45,540 bases of DNA from Flavobacteriaceae bacterium UBA980 (GTDB lineage: Bacteria; Bacteroidota; Bacteroidia; Flavobacteriales; Flavobacteriaceae), in contig DBBQ01000013.1 in NCBI GenBank assembly GCA_002292265.1, forward strand, positions 6,822-52,361. Direction: 5' to 3'. The notes under the pieces are model-generated. The model saw nothing but the letters and a program-made list of their open reading frames with translations, had not been told where the DNA came from and ran no database searches. A program made the translations under genes and the position numbers. Within the stretch, counting starts at the first letter, position 1. Each line of letters starts with the position of its first letter. Below are positions 15,648 through 24,867 of the stretch, piece by piece.

Positions 15648-17708
15648 ATGCGAAAATTAGTTTGTCTTCTTGTGGTCCTCTCTATAAGTTGGAGTGGGAC
15701 TACACAAATAATTCCAACAGAAGTAGAGATTGTACGCGATGCGTATGGCGTACCACACATATTTGCAAAAACAGATGCGCAAGTAGCCTACGGCTTGGCG
15801 TGGGCACACGCTGAAGATGATTTTAAGACCATTCAAATCGCATATTTGGCTGGAAACAATTTGTTGAGTAACTACTTGGGCAATGCTGGCCTTGGTGCAG
15901 ATTTTGTCGCCCAATTCATCGGTTCCGATGCCCTTTTTGAAGAGCGCTATGAATCCGAGATCAGTCCAGAATACAAAAAAATAATTAGAGCTTATGCCCA
16001 GGGTTTAAATCGCTACGCAGAAACACATCCTGAGGAAATTTTGGTGAATGAACTGTTTCCAATTACTGAAAAAGAAATGATGCGCTATGCGCAACTCCAA
16101 CTCTTTATTTCTTCCAAAGGGGATCAATGGGTTAGTAAAATTGTAAACAATCAACTTGACTTTACATTTCCAAAAGAAGAAGCTCCCAAGGGATCCAATA
16201 CCTTTGCTTTTAATAGTGCTAAAACCAAGGACAAAAACACGTATTTAGCGATCAATACCCACCAACCTCTGGATGGGCCCGTTTCATGGTATGAAGCGCA
16301 TTTGTGTAGCGAAGAGGGAACCAATATTTTAGGTGCTTTATTTGCAGGAAGCCCCAATATTTTAATTGGTGCCAATGAGTATCTAGCTTGGGCCCACACT
16401 GTGAATCAGCCCGATAAAACCGATATTTTTGCTTTGGAAATGCATCCCAAAAACAAATTGAGCTACCGAGTGGATGACACCTATCTAACACTTGAAAAGC
16501 GAAAGGCACAACTGCAAATCAACCTTTTGGGAATCCCCATTAAAATTCAAAAAAAATACTATCAAAGTATCTACGGACCTACACTCAAAAACAAAAGTGG
16601 TTTTTATGCCGTACGTACTCCAGCCCTTTTTGAAATTCGTGCTTTAGAACAATGGTGGCGCATGAATAAAGCCAAAAACTTTAGTGAATTTTACAAGATT
16701 CTCAAAATGAAAGCCTTACCGGGATACAACATCGGTTATGCAGATCGCAACGACACTATATTTTATATTTCCAACGGACTGCTTCCAAAACGAGCTAAAG
16801 GCTATGATTGGGAAAACGTAGTCCCAGGAAACACGCGAAAAACCTTGTGGACAACGACCTATGATATTGAAGAACTTCCCCAAATAATTCAGCCTAGCTC
16901 GGGCTATGTATACAATGCCAATCACACTCCCTTCCGATCCTCAGGGCAGAAGGACAACCCCATTCAAGAAAACTTTGATGAAGCTATGGGTTTTGAAACC
17001 TATGATAACAATCGGTCCACCCGATTAAAAGAGTTGATCAATCAGTATGATCGGTTGGACTACAATGACTTTAAAACGATAAAATACGATCACCAATATC
17101 CCAGCCCTTATACGTTTAGCTGGATGAATATCAACTATTTAGACCGATTGGATTCCAGCCTCTATCCGGATATTGCCGTTTTAATCGAGCGTTTACAAAC
17201 TTGGGACAGAAAAGCCGCTGCAACTTCTCTTGGGGCGGGTACTTTCGCTGTATTTTACAATGAACTACGTCCTTTTTATAGAAAAGTTTCTGAACCGAAA
17301 ATAATTCCAGCAACCTTTATCGTCCAAGCCTTGCGCAATACGAAAAAATACCTCCTGAAACATTTTAACACCACAGAGGTCACATTGGGAGAGTATCAAA
17401 AGTTAGTTCGAGGAACAAAAGAACTTCCCATCTTTGGGCTTCCCGATGTTATTACAGCAATGGCTGCAAGACCCCATAAAGAGGGGAAAGTGAAAGTGGT
17501 CAGTGGAGAATCTTATATCGAGTTGGTTCGCTTTACACCTGAGGGGCCAGAAATTGAATCGGTCATTTCTTATGGAAGTTCAGACCACCCAGACTCTCCC
17601 CACTACAGTGACCAAATGGAATTGTACGCACAATTTAAAACCAAAAAAATGACCTTGGATAAGGAGACCGTTTACAAAGAGGCACAACGCATCTATAACC
17701 CCAAATAA
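15648..17708 (+). CDS. Penicillin acylase family hydrolase
   Basis: 686 residues. The signal peptide is MRKLVCLLVVLSISWSGTTQ; ATG 15648 is preferred to the TTG one codon earlier. The N-terminal alpha chain (VEIVRDAYGVPHIFA..., AYGLAWAHAEDDF) is followed by the autocatalytic cleavage point before the Ntn nucleophile Ser in PKGSNTFAFN, near residue 187. The beta chain shows HQPL, GANEYLAWAHTVN and YNANHTPF. Family members deacylate penicillins, acyl-homoserine lactones and other N-acyl compounds in the periplasm. Which one applies here cannot be told. The gene ends 5 bases from convergent bshA. Confidence 0.9.
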   Translation: MRKLVCLLVVLSISWSGTTQIIPTEVEIVRDAYGVPHIFAKTDAQVAYGLAWAHAEDDFKTIQIAYLAGNNLLSNYLGNAGLGADFVAQFIGSDALFEERYESEISPEYKKIIRAYAQGLNRYAETHPEEILVNELFPITEKEMMRYAQLQLFISSKGDQWVSKIVNNQLDFTFPKEEAPKGSNTFAFNSAKTKDKNTYLAINTHQPLDGPVSWYEAHLCSEEGTNILGALFAGSPNILIGANEYLAWAHTVNQPDKTDIFALEMHPKNKLSYRVDDTYLTLEKRKAQLQINLLGIPIKIQKKYYQSIYGPTLKNKSGFYAVRTPALFEIRALEQWWRMNKAKNFSEFYKILKMKALPGYNIGYADRNDTIFYISNGLLPKRAKGYDWENVVPGNTRKTLWTTTYDIEELPQIIQPSSGYVYNANHTPFRSSGQKDNPIQENFDEAMGFETYDNNRSTRLKELINQYDRLDYNDFKTIKYDHQYPSPYTFSWMNINYLDRLDSSLYPDIAVLIERLQTWDRKAAATSLGAGTFAVFYNELRPFYRKVSEPKIIPATFIVQALRNTKKYLLKHFNTTEVTLGEYQKLVRGTKELPIFGLPDVITAMAARPHKEGKVKVVSGESYIELVRFTPEGPEIESVISYGSSDHPDSPHYSDQMELYAQFKTKKMTLDKETVYKEAQRIYNPK

Positions 17709-17709
17709 G

Positions 17710-17732
17710 TGCTTCAATATTGAATTGAAGCA
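17710..17732. terminator. Hairpin between convergent acylase and bshA
   Basis: TGCTTCAAT and ATTGAAGCA form a perfect 9-pair stem with a 5-base loop, starting 2 bases after the acylase stop and overlapping the last codons of bshA. Neither side has a long T tract, so termination efficiency is uncertain. Its position where two transcripts meet with only a 5-base gap suggests a shared stop or stabilising hairpin. Confidence 0.4.
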
Positions 17733-18850
17733 ATGGCATCAACATAGCTGCTTTCGTAATGGCTAACTATGGTATTGATATTGAAACGTTGGGCTTGCTC
17801 TTGCGCTTGAATTTTAAATAAGTTGTGCTGTTTTTCATTTTCTAACAAGCGTAACGCATTTTGCGTCATGTCTGCAGTATCTCCTATATTAGATAAATAT
17901 CCTGTAACTCCATGCTGATTTACTTCTGGAATCCCCCCCGCATTTGAAGAAATAACTGGAACCCCGTGGGCCATAGCTTCCAAAGCAGAAAGACCAAAGC
18001 TCTCTTTTTCAGATGGTAAGATAAAAAGATCTGAAAAGCACAAAATCTTATCGATTTCATTGCTATTGCCCAAAAAAAGAACATGCTCTTGAAGACTCTT
18101 ATTTTTGACATATTCCATTGCCTTACTCTTTTCAGGTCCCTCACCAACCATCATCAACTTTGATTTCACTTTTGGAAGTATCCCTTCAAAAACAGCAATG
18201 ACATCCAAAATGCGCTTCAAGGGTCTAAAATTACTGATGTGGGTTACGATCTTTTCTTCTTTATTGGCCAATAGAGAACGCTCACAAGGTTTGCCTTTGG
18301 CTTTAATTCTATCGATATCAATAAAATTTGGAATGACCTCAATTTTCTTATTTATATCAAATAACCGCAACGTATCCTCTTTTAAACTTTCCGAAACTGC
18401 AGTTACCCGATCCGAGTGATTGATACTGAAAGTCACTGCGGGACGATAAAAGGGATGACTCCCCACCAAGGTGATGTCTGTCCCGTGAAGTGTTGTAACA
18501 ATTGGGATATGAATCCCATTGTCTAGTAACATTTTCTTTGCCATATAGGCGGCATAGGCATGGGGTATGGCATAGTGGACATGCAAAACGTCTACTTTGT
18601 GGATTTTGACTACATCCACCAACCTACTGGAGAGTGCCAATTCATATGGCTGGTACTTAAACAAAGGATAATCGGGAACATTCACCTCGTGGTAATGAAT
18701 ATTCGGGTCGTTTAAAGCCTCAAGGCGAACCGGCAAATTGTAACTAATAAAATGGATTTGATGACCCTTTTTTGCAAGAGCTCGACCTAGTTCTGTAGCA
18801 ACAACTCCGCTTCCTCCAAAGGTGGGATAACAAACAATAGCTATATTCAA
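17714..18850 (-). CDS. bshA: N-acetyl-alpha-D-glucosaminyl L-malate synthase BshA
   Basis: 378 residues, a GT4-family glycosyltransferase for the first step of bacillithiol synthesis (UDP-GlcNAc + L-malate). The N-terminus NIAIVCYPTFGGSGVVATEL, the VDVLHVHYAIPHAYAA segment and PSEKESFGLSALEAMAHGVP (donor-site E-x7-E) are characteristic of BshA. The start codon is TTG, giving M-NIAIVCYP, exactly where the family begins. It is the last gene of a long - strand run, 12 bases after the GH3/beta-lactamase gene. Bacillithiol is the main low-molecular-weight thiol of many Bacteroidota. Confidence 0.93.
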   Translation of the reverse strand: MNIAIVCYPTFGGSGVVATELGRALAKKGHQIHFISYNLPVRLEALNDPNIHYHEVNVPDYPLFKYQPYELALSSRLVDVVKIHKVDVLHVHYAIPHAYAAYMAKKMLLDNGIHIPIVTTLHGTDITLVGSHPFYRPAVTFSINHSDRVTAVSESLKEDTLRLFDINKKIEVIPNFIDIDRIKAKGKPCERSLLANKEEKIVTHISNFRPLKRILDVIAVFEGILPKVKSKLMMVGEGPEKSKAMEYVKNKSLQEHVLFLGNSNEIDKILCFSDLFILPSEKESFGLSALEAMAHGVPVISSNAGGIPEVNQHGVTGYLSNIGDTADMTQNALRLLENEKQHNLFKIQAQEQAQRFNINTIVSHYESSYVDAIASIQY

Positions 18851-18862
18851 ATTTGAGTAATT

Positions 18863-21763
18863 TTAATGGATTAAAGCTTCGTAAATACGTTCTTGAATAC
18901 GTGTGCGAATATTACTTTTACTGAACGAAAAATCATTGTTAGGATACGTTCTATTGGCTAAAATAACGATAATTATTTCTTCTTCAGGATCTGCCCAAGT
19001 GTAAGTTCCTGTATAACCGGAGTGACCAAAACTACTTTTGGAAACACATCCACAGGTAGATTGGTGTTTTCCTTCGAGTTGCGGCTTGTCAAAGCCCACG
19101 CCTCTACGCCCACCCTGTTCGCAAAAATAACATTGATTAAATGCATCAATCACTTCTTTTTGAAGCAACTGGATTCCATTGTATTTTCCTCGTTGAAGAT
19201 ACAGTTGCATGATTGTGGCAACTGCATACGCGTCACCAAACAAACCTGCGTGTCCTCCTACGCCACTTTGCATCGCTGCACCCATATCGTGAACTGTTCC
19301 GTGCAATTCAGTGTGTCTGAAATAGCTATCGATCTCTGAAGGAACAATTTCGTCTTTTGAAAAACGCTCTAAAGGTCGGTAAGTAATGCGTTCTAACCCT
19401 AACGGACGGAATACTTTCTCTTCTACCAATTGGTCGTAATCCATTCCACTTCTCCGTTCAAAATATTTTTTAAGGATGTAATAAGGCAAATCTGAATATT
19501 TGGATTCACCTGAGTCCAGCAACATACTTTCTTTGATTTGCTGATACATTTCCTTTTCGAAATCAGATTTCAAAAACAAATTCTGAGTTACTGGAAGCGC
19601 AAATTTTTCAGAAGCTTTGGTTTGGTACATCTTTTTTTTCGGAAACCCCTTACTGTTTAATGTCTCTTTGTAAAAAGGAATCCAAGGAAAAAGATAGGCT
19701 TGGTGAGAAAGCATTTCTTTTAACCGTAATTTAGCCTTGTTAGAATCACTCCACTCCGGTACTAACTCCTCTACAGTAGTCTCGAAAGTAAGTTCTCCTT
19801 CTGCAACCGCTTGCATGACCAAGGGTAATGTACCTAAGATTTTGGTCAGTGAAGCCAAATCATATATCGCATTGGAACCAACAGCTTGTGTTTTTTTATA
19901 TGTATGATATCCAAAATTTTTATCGTAAATAATTTTATTCTTCCGAGCCACCAGTATTCTCATTCCAGGAGTCATCATAGAATCAATAGCGGTTTGGGCC
20001 AGTTCGTCGACGCGTTCCAACAGTTTTGGGTCAAACCCTTGAGAAGCGGGGGAAGCAAATCCCGAACGATGGGGAACGCTCAAGTCAATTCCGGCACCCT
20101 CCTGAAAGGATTCCGAAACGTTTACAGGCAGTCTCCCACGAAGAGCTTGGGCACCAAATAAGGCGTCTGCACTGAGCTGCTGTGATTGAGAACTGTTCTG
20201 GTAACTCATCAACAATGCATTGATACCTTCTATTCTTTCTAAAGGAGCAAGTGCATAGGGTTTTACAAAAACAGCCAAAATCAAGGTTTTGTACTGTGCC
20301 AGTTTTCTTAGGATCTGAAGCTGTTCTTCTGAAAAGTCAGAGGCTTTCCAAGGATTCTCATTGGAACGATGAAAACTGACGATAAGCGTATCCACATTAG
20401 CGGTTTTCTCTAGAGCATTAGAAACTGATATGTCTTTAAAACTTTTGATGGCACCGTACTTTTTTAATTGATTTAAAAAAACAGTACTGGACTCCTCTCC
20501 TAAAGCAAGGTGACCAATCGTTTTTTCACTTTTAAGAGGCAGCATTTCATTCTCATTTTTTAATAGAGTCAAAGTCTTTCCCATGGCTTCAGTGTACAAT
20601 TGTTCATCTTCCACCGTATTTAAGTCTTCAAATAAATTGTCAGTTTTAACAGGCTGGTACTCGTGCAACCCAACTTTATATTTGGCTTTCAGTATTTTTT
20701 TTACCGAATGAGATAGGCGTTCCTCAGTCACAATTCCCTTTTGATAAGCAGCTGCAATGGCTTGGATTCCTTTAGGGATATCGTTCGAGATCAACAAAAG
20801 ATCATGACCTGCAAGAAAAGCCGTTAAATCAATATTTCGAACTTTTGAATATTCAGATACACCTTTCATATTCAAGGCATCGGTAACAACCAGTCCTTTA
20901 AAGTCTAATTGTTTCTTTAAAATATCTTGAATCACATCTTTGGAAAGAGAGGTAGGCAATCCTTCCTCCGTAATACTGGGCACGTTGAGATGGGCAACCA
21001 TGACTGAGGAAAGACCTTCACGAATCAACTGTCTATAGGGTTCCAGTTCAACCTGCTGGATCCGCTCTGCAGAAAAAGTTACTGTGGGAAGTGTTTTGTG
21101 AGAATCTTGAGCAGTATCTCCATGTCCTGGAAAATGTTTCCCAGAAGTCAAAATACCTGCATCGTGGTGGCCTTGCATTACAGCTCTGGCTTGTCGAACT
21201 ACCCGTTCGGAAGAAGCACCGTAGGAGCGATTTCCTATAATGGGATTTTTGGGGTTGGTATTGATGTCTAGTACTGGACTAAAGCTGAAATGGATTCCCA
21301 AGCGTTTTTCCTGTATTCCCATCCGTTTTCCAATCGCTCTGAGCAGCGTGGTGTCTTTAACCGCCCCCAAAGTCATGGGCCAAGGAAAAGCTTGTACAGA
21401 ATCCAAACGCATCGCTACCCCCCACTCCGCATCCATAGCAATCAATAAGGGGGTTTTTGAAGCGGCTTGAAAACGATTAAGCCAGTGTGATTGTTCAATA
21501 GGTCCTCCCAAGGAAAAGACCAATCCACCGAGTTTGTGCTCCGTAACTAAATTTAAAGTGTTGTTGTAATGTGTGCTGTCTTTTTCTGTAAACACCATGG
21601 GCATAAACAACTGACCTACTTTTTCCTTGAGCGTCATCTGGTTGTAAAGACTGTCCACCCATTGCTGTTGTCCTTGGGGATTTTCTAGATCCAACAGTGG
21701 ATCGGGGGACTGAGCGTAAAGGAGTACAGGGAAAAAAAGTAAAAAATGCTTTAAAAAATTCAT
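18863..21763 (-). CDS. GH3 beta-N-acetylglucosaminidase fused to serine beta-lactamase domain
   Basis: 966 residues with a signal peptide (MNFLKHFLLFFPVLLYAQ). The N-terminal GH3 domain shows the NagZ-type KHFPGHGDTAQDSHKTLP loop with catalytic His/Asp and the nucleophile Asp in VVTDALNMKG. A GH3 C-terminal-like domain follows. The last 400 or so residues form a class-C beta-lactamase/D-peptidase fold with S-x-x-K (ASLTK), a YSD motif and HSG (FGHSGYTG) in place of KTG. Such fusions are known in Bacteroidota and probably trim both sugar and peptide parts of peptidoglycan fragments. That reading suits the amidase at the head of the same - strand run. Confidence 0.9.
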   Translation of the reverse strand: MNFLKHFLLFFPVLLYAQSPDPLLDLENPQGQQQWVDSLYNQMTLKEKVGQLFMPMVFTEKDSTHYNNTLNLVTEHKLGGLVFSLGGPIEQSHWLNRFQAASKTPLLIAMDAEWGVAMRLDSVQAFPWPMTLGAVKDTTLLRAIGKRMGIQEKRLGIHFSFSPVLDINTNPKNPIIGNRSYGASSERVVRQARAVMQGHHDAGILTSGKHFPGHGDTAQDSHKTLPTVTFSAERIQQVELEPYRQLIREGLSSVMVAHLNVPSITEEGLPTSLSKDVIQDILKKQLDFKGLVVTDALNMKGVSEYSKVRNIDLTAFLAGHDLLLISNDIPKGIQAIAAAYQKGIVTEERLSHSVKKILKAKYKVGLHEYQPVKTDNLFEDLNTVEDEQLYTEAMGKTLTLLKNENEMLPLKSEKTIGHLALGEESSTVFLNQLKKYGAIKSFKDISVSNALEKTANVDTLIVSFHRSNENPWKASDFSEEQLQILRKLAQYKTLILAVFVKPYALAPLERIEGINALLMSYQNSSQSQQLSADALFGAQALRGRLPVNVSESFQEGAGIDLSVPHRSGFASPASQGFDPKLLERVDELAQTAIDSMMTPGMRILVARKNKIIYDKNFGYHTYKKTQAVGSNAIYDLASLTKILGTLPLVMQAVAEGELTFETTVEELVPEWSDSNKAKLRLKEMLSHQAYLFPWIPFYKETLNSKGFPKKKMYQTKASEKFALPVTQNLFLKSDFEKEMYQQIKESMLLDSGESKYSDLPYYILKKYFERRSGMDYDQLVEEKVFRPLGLERITYRPLERFSKDEIVPSEIDSYFRHTELHGTVHDMGAAMQSGVGGHAGLFGDAYAVATIMQLYLQRGKYNGIQLLQKEVIDAFNQCYFCEQGGRRGVGFDKPQLEGKHQSTCGCVSKSSFGHSGYTGTYTWADPEEEIIIVILANRTYPNNDFSFSKSNIRTRIQERIYEALIH

Positions 21764-21797
21764 CGAGTTGAAATCCGCTTTAATTGTACAATTGTAT

Positions 21798-22283
21798 TTA
21801 TTTAATAAAACGACTATGCCAACTTTCTCCAGCAGGAATCTCCCAAAATCGTCTGTAATCTCCTACAGTATCGACAAGATTGTTGAATACAATAGTTCCT
21901 TTTGAAACGGAATGAGCTTTTGCCATTTTCACAAATTCATTTAAGGGTTTGTGAGCTAGAAAAGCACCTTGGCGGAAGGTAACATTCATCTTGTCCAATA
22001 ATACTAAATCAAATTGTTTTTCTATTTCTTGGATAAATCGGACGGAGGCATCAATAGAGCACCCGCTCGCTTGGACTGATTCCTGATTGACTCCTAGAAC
22101 AATAAAACGATTGTAAGGTAGATCAAAAGCTGCTTCTAACGTTTGATTGTGTGCTGTCCATTGGGTCAAAAACTGGGTTAAAGCATCTTCTAAGGCAGTT
22201 TTCTCATTTTCTGAAAAAGGACGATGTGCAGGATAGATCCAGACCCGTGCTTCATCTGGGAGCGTTTCAAAGGGAACCGTCAT
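21798..22283 (-). CDS. Conserved protein of unknown function
   Basis: 161 residues, cytoplasmic. It contains WIYPAHRPFSENEK near the N-terminus, then FIVLGVNQESVQASGCSIDA, a short Cys-containing motif, and TFRQGAFLAHKPLNEFV. In Bacteroidota relatives are often labelled 'ABC transporter ATPase', but no Walker A or B motif is present, so that name is unsupported. It is encoded 2 bases after the CCG-type Fe-S protein and probably depends on the same transcript; a link to that redox complex is possible. Confidence 0.6.
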   Translation of the reverse strand: MTVPFETLPDEARVWIYPAHRPFSENEKTALEDALTQFLTQWTAHNQTLEAAFDLPYNRFIVLGVNQESVQASGCSIDASVRFIQEIEKQFDLVLLDKMNVTFRQGAFLAHKPLNEFVKMAKAHSVSKGTIVFNNLVDTVGDYRRFWEIPAGESWHSRFIK

Positions 22284-22285
22284 GA

Positions 22286-23071
22286 CTATAAATCGTTAGC
22301 GTTCGCAATCAATTCTGCAATATCCATAATCTGAATTTTACCTTCTTGTTGCTTATTTTTTACTCCATCGGTCATCATGGTATTGCAAAAAGGACAAGCG
22401 GCTGCTATAATATCAGGCTGGATTTCTAGCGCTTCTTCTGTTCGTTCAATATTGACTTCTTTATCCCCTTTTTCAGCATCTTTAAACATTTGGGCTCCTC
22501 CCGCTCCGCAGCACAAACCTTTGGACTTACACGATTTCATTTCAACCAGTTCTGCGTCTAGTTTTTTTATTAAATCGCGTGGCGCTTCGTAAATGTTATT
22601 TGCACGTCCTAAATAGCAAGGATCGTGGTAGGTAATCCGTTTTCCTTTAAAGGTCCCTCCTTCTACTTGCAATGCACCCGTTTTCATTAGGTCTTTTAAA
22701 AACTGCGTGTGATGTATTACTTTGTAGTGGCCTCCTAATTCGGGATATTCGTTTTTAAGAGTATTGAAACAATGAGGACAAGTAGTCACAATTTGCGTCA
22801 CCCCATATTGATTTAAGGTACTGATGTTTTGAAGGGCTTGCATTTGAAATAAAAACTCGTTCCCAGCGCGTTTTGCGGGATCGCCTGTACAGGTTTCTTC
22901 AGTTCCCAAAACAGCAAAATCGGTTTGGGTTTCAAGTAAAATTTTGGCAAAGGCCTTGGTGATTTTTTTTGCCCGGTCGTCAAAACTCCCAGCACAACCT
23001 ACCCAAAAGACTATAGTTGCCTTTTTTCCTTCTGCAGCAAGCTCCGCTAATGTAGGGATGTTTAGTTTCAT
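22286..23071 (-). CDS. CCG-domain Fe-S protein (HdrB/LutA-like)
   Basis: 261 residues with cysteine-rich CCG-type motifs like those of heterodisulfide reductase subunit B, LutA and GlpC partners. The first cysteine set spans VGCAGSFDD, the Cys of EETCTGDP and TTCPHCFNTL. The second reads HDPCYLGR, GLCCGAGGAQMF and AACPFCNTMM. Such domains bind a non-cubane 4Fe-4S cluster and pass electrons or reduce disulfides. The membrane 2[4Fe-4S] protein encoded two genes upstream is the natural partner, giving an HdrBC-like pair. The electron acceptor is unknown. Confidence 0.88.
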   Translation of the reverse strand: MKLNIPTLAELAAEGKKATIVFWVGCAGSFDDRAKKITKAFAKILLETQTDFAVLGTEETCTGDPAKRAGNEFLFQMQALQNISTLNQYGVTQIVTTCPHCFNTLKNEYPELGGHYKVIHHTQFLKDLMKTGALQVEGGTFKGKRITYHDPCYLGRANNIYEAPRDLIKKLDAELVEMKSCKSKGLCCGAGGAQMFKDAEKGDKEVNIERTEEALEIQPDIIAAACPFCNTMMTDGVKNKQQEGKIQIMDIAELIANANDL

Positions 23072-23074
23072 CGG

Positions 23075-23524
23075 TTATTTTTGAGATTGACCGTCGTCAA
23101 ACACTTCTATGGTTACCTCTTTTTCGATCAAATCGGTAAACTTACCGTTGTACCGTGTTGCCTTAACCAAATGATTATCAATCCAATGGTAGTTTCCTCC
23201 GCGCGGTTTGCCCATCAGTAAACTGTGGTATTTAAATCCATTGTCCCTAAGCCAGCTTTCAGTTACTTTTCTATGTGCTTCTACACGAGAGGTAAAAAAA
23301 CAAATTAAATGCCCTTCGTCATACCACTTATTTAGTGTTTCTAAGGCATCGGGATACAACTTTGCAGTAGCCATACGTTCAGGTTCCTCATTGGGAATAT
23401 CATCGCAGATGGTTCCATCAATATCGATTAGATAATTTTTAATTACCCCAGGTAGAACAGGGCTAATCAATTCCCCATCTTCTACTTTTTTGTGTAAATA
23501 ACTTTCTGCTTCTTCTCGTTGCAT
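23075..23524 (-). CDS. HAD-superfamily phosphatase-like protein
   Basis: 149 residues. The HAD nucleophile motif DxD is seen in YLIDIDGTICDD; motif II Thr/Ser is CFFTSRVEAHR; a Lys (GKPRGGNYHWIDNH) and late acidic residues complete the set. It lacks a large cap domain. Relatives in Bacteroidota are sometimes annotated as phosphoheptose isomerase, which the motifs do not support. It sits between the two Fe-S genes (3- and 15-base gaps), an odd partner for redox proteins, and may act on a sugar or nucleotide phosphate. Confidence 0.7.
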   Translation of the reverse strand: MQREEAESYLHKKVEDGELISPVLPGVIKNYLIDIDGTICDDIPNEEPERMATAKLYPDALETLNKWYDEGHLICFFTSRVEAHRKVTESWLRDNGFKYHSLLMGKPRGGNYHWIDNHLVKATRYNGKFTDLIEKEVTIEVFDDGQSQK

Positions 23525-23539
23525 TTTGATTGATTTAAA

Positions 23540-24862
23540 TTAAACATCATTTGCCCATTGCAAACGATCTTGATTACTAAATGGCCAGGGCGCACCATTG
23601 TTTTCGATATTCGACATCATTGTGTTGAGTGCTGCAGGTGCTGCGGACTCTTCTAATGTCAGGTATTGCCTCATATCCATGATGATGGACAAGGGGTCAA
23701 TCGCTATGGGGCAGGCCTCCACACAAGCATTGCAAGAGGTGCAGGCCCAAAGTTCTTCAGGACTGATGTAGTCGTGGAGCAGCTGCTTTTCATCGGCAAT
23801 AAAGTGCCCTTTATTCGCATTTAAATTTTTTCCTACTTCCTCCAAGCGATCACGAGTTTTCATCATGATGGCGCGGGGAGATAACTTTTTCCCAGTTACA
23901 TTCGCAGGACATACACTGCTGCACCTTCCACATTCGGTGCAACTGTAGGCATTCATTAGTTGTACCCAATTCAAGTCAAAAACATCGGTAGTACCAAATT
24001 TTTCGGGAGGAGTTTCCCCGCTATCCTCTGAAACTGCTTCAGGGTTCAGCATGAGTTGTACTTCCTTTTTTATATGTCGGTTAACCTCAAACTTTCCCTT
24101 TTCCTCCAAATTTGCATAATAGGTATTAGGAAAAGCTAAGAGTATATGTAAGTGCTTCGAATAGTAGAGGTAATTCAAAAAGATCAAAATTCCAACAATA
24201 TGAGCCCACCAAAAACTACGCTCTAAAAGCAGCAGTGTTTCCACAGAAAAATCAGCAAAGAGAGGAAGTAAATACTGTGAAATAGGAAAGCTACCCGCTT
24301 TTGTATACGATTCAATATTTGCCTGTTGCAATAGGGAATCTGTTGCATTCATTGACAAAAACAACACCATAAGCACTACTTCAAAGTAAAGAATAAGGAC
24401 CGCATCTTTCTTTGGCCATCCTTTCATTTCTGGCTTCCAAAAGCGTTGTATTTTCATCACATTGCGACGTGTCCAAAACAAGATTACCGCAACCAAAACC
24501 AACAGTGCCAATACTTCAAAGGAAGCAATCAAAAAATTATATAGACTACTTCCTAAAAGAGGAGCAAATATTCGATGGGCTCCAGTAAGCCCATCTACTA
24601 TAATTTCTAACAATTCGATATTGATTAGAATAAACCCCACATAAACCAATAAATGTAGTACTCCAGCAACGGGACGGGAAACCATTTTGGACTGCCCAAA
24701 AGCAACCCGTAACATTGTTTTCAATCGAAGCTTAGGACGGTCACTTCGGTCTACCTCTTTTCCGAGTTTTATATTTCTAGAAATCCGTTTAAAATTACGC
24801 GCAAAGAGACCAATTGCCGCAGTTAAAAGAAAGAAAAAAATGAGATTTGGCAGGTAGGCCAT
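23540..24862 (-). CDS. Membrane 2[4Fe-4S] oxidoreductase subunit (HdrC-like)
   Basis: 440 residues. About five membrane helices occupy residues 1-245. A cytoplasmic ferredoxin-like domain carries two clusters: C308-x2-C311-x2-C314-x3-C318 (CTECGRCSSVCP) and C374-x2-C377-x2-C380-x3-C384 (CTSCNACVEACP). The pattern matches the membrane Fe-S subunits that work with CCG proteins, probably moving electrons between the quinone pool and a cytoplasmic donor such as ETF or a dehydrogenase. ATG 24862 follows the mlaD-like gene after 5 bases. Confidence 0.88.
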   Translation of the reverse strand: MAYLPNLIFFFLLTAAIGLFARNFKRISRNIKLGKEVDRSDRPKLRLKTMLRVAFGQSKMVSRPVAGVLHLLVYVGFILINIELLEIIVDGLTGAHRIFAPLLGSSLYNFLIASFEVLALLVLVAVILFWTRRNVMKIQRFWKPEMKGWPKKDAVLILYFEVVLMVLFLSMNATDSLLQQANIESYTKAGSFPISQYLLPLFADFSVETLLLLERSFWWAHIVGILIFLNYLYYSKHLHILLAFPNTYYANLEEKGKFEVNRHIKKEVQLMLNPEAVSEDSGETPPEKFGTTDVFDLNWVQLMNAYSCTECGRCSSVCPANVTGKKLSPRAIMMKTRDRLEEVGKNLNANKGHFIADEKQLLHDYISPEELWACTSCNACVEACPIAIDPLSIIMDMRQYLTLEESAAPAALNTMMSNIENNGAPWPFSNQDRLQWANDV

Positions 24863-24867
24863 GGGGT

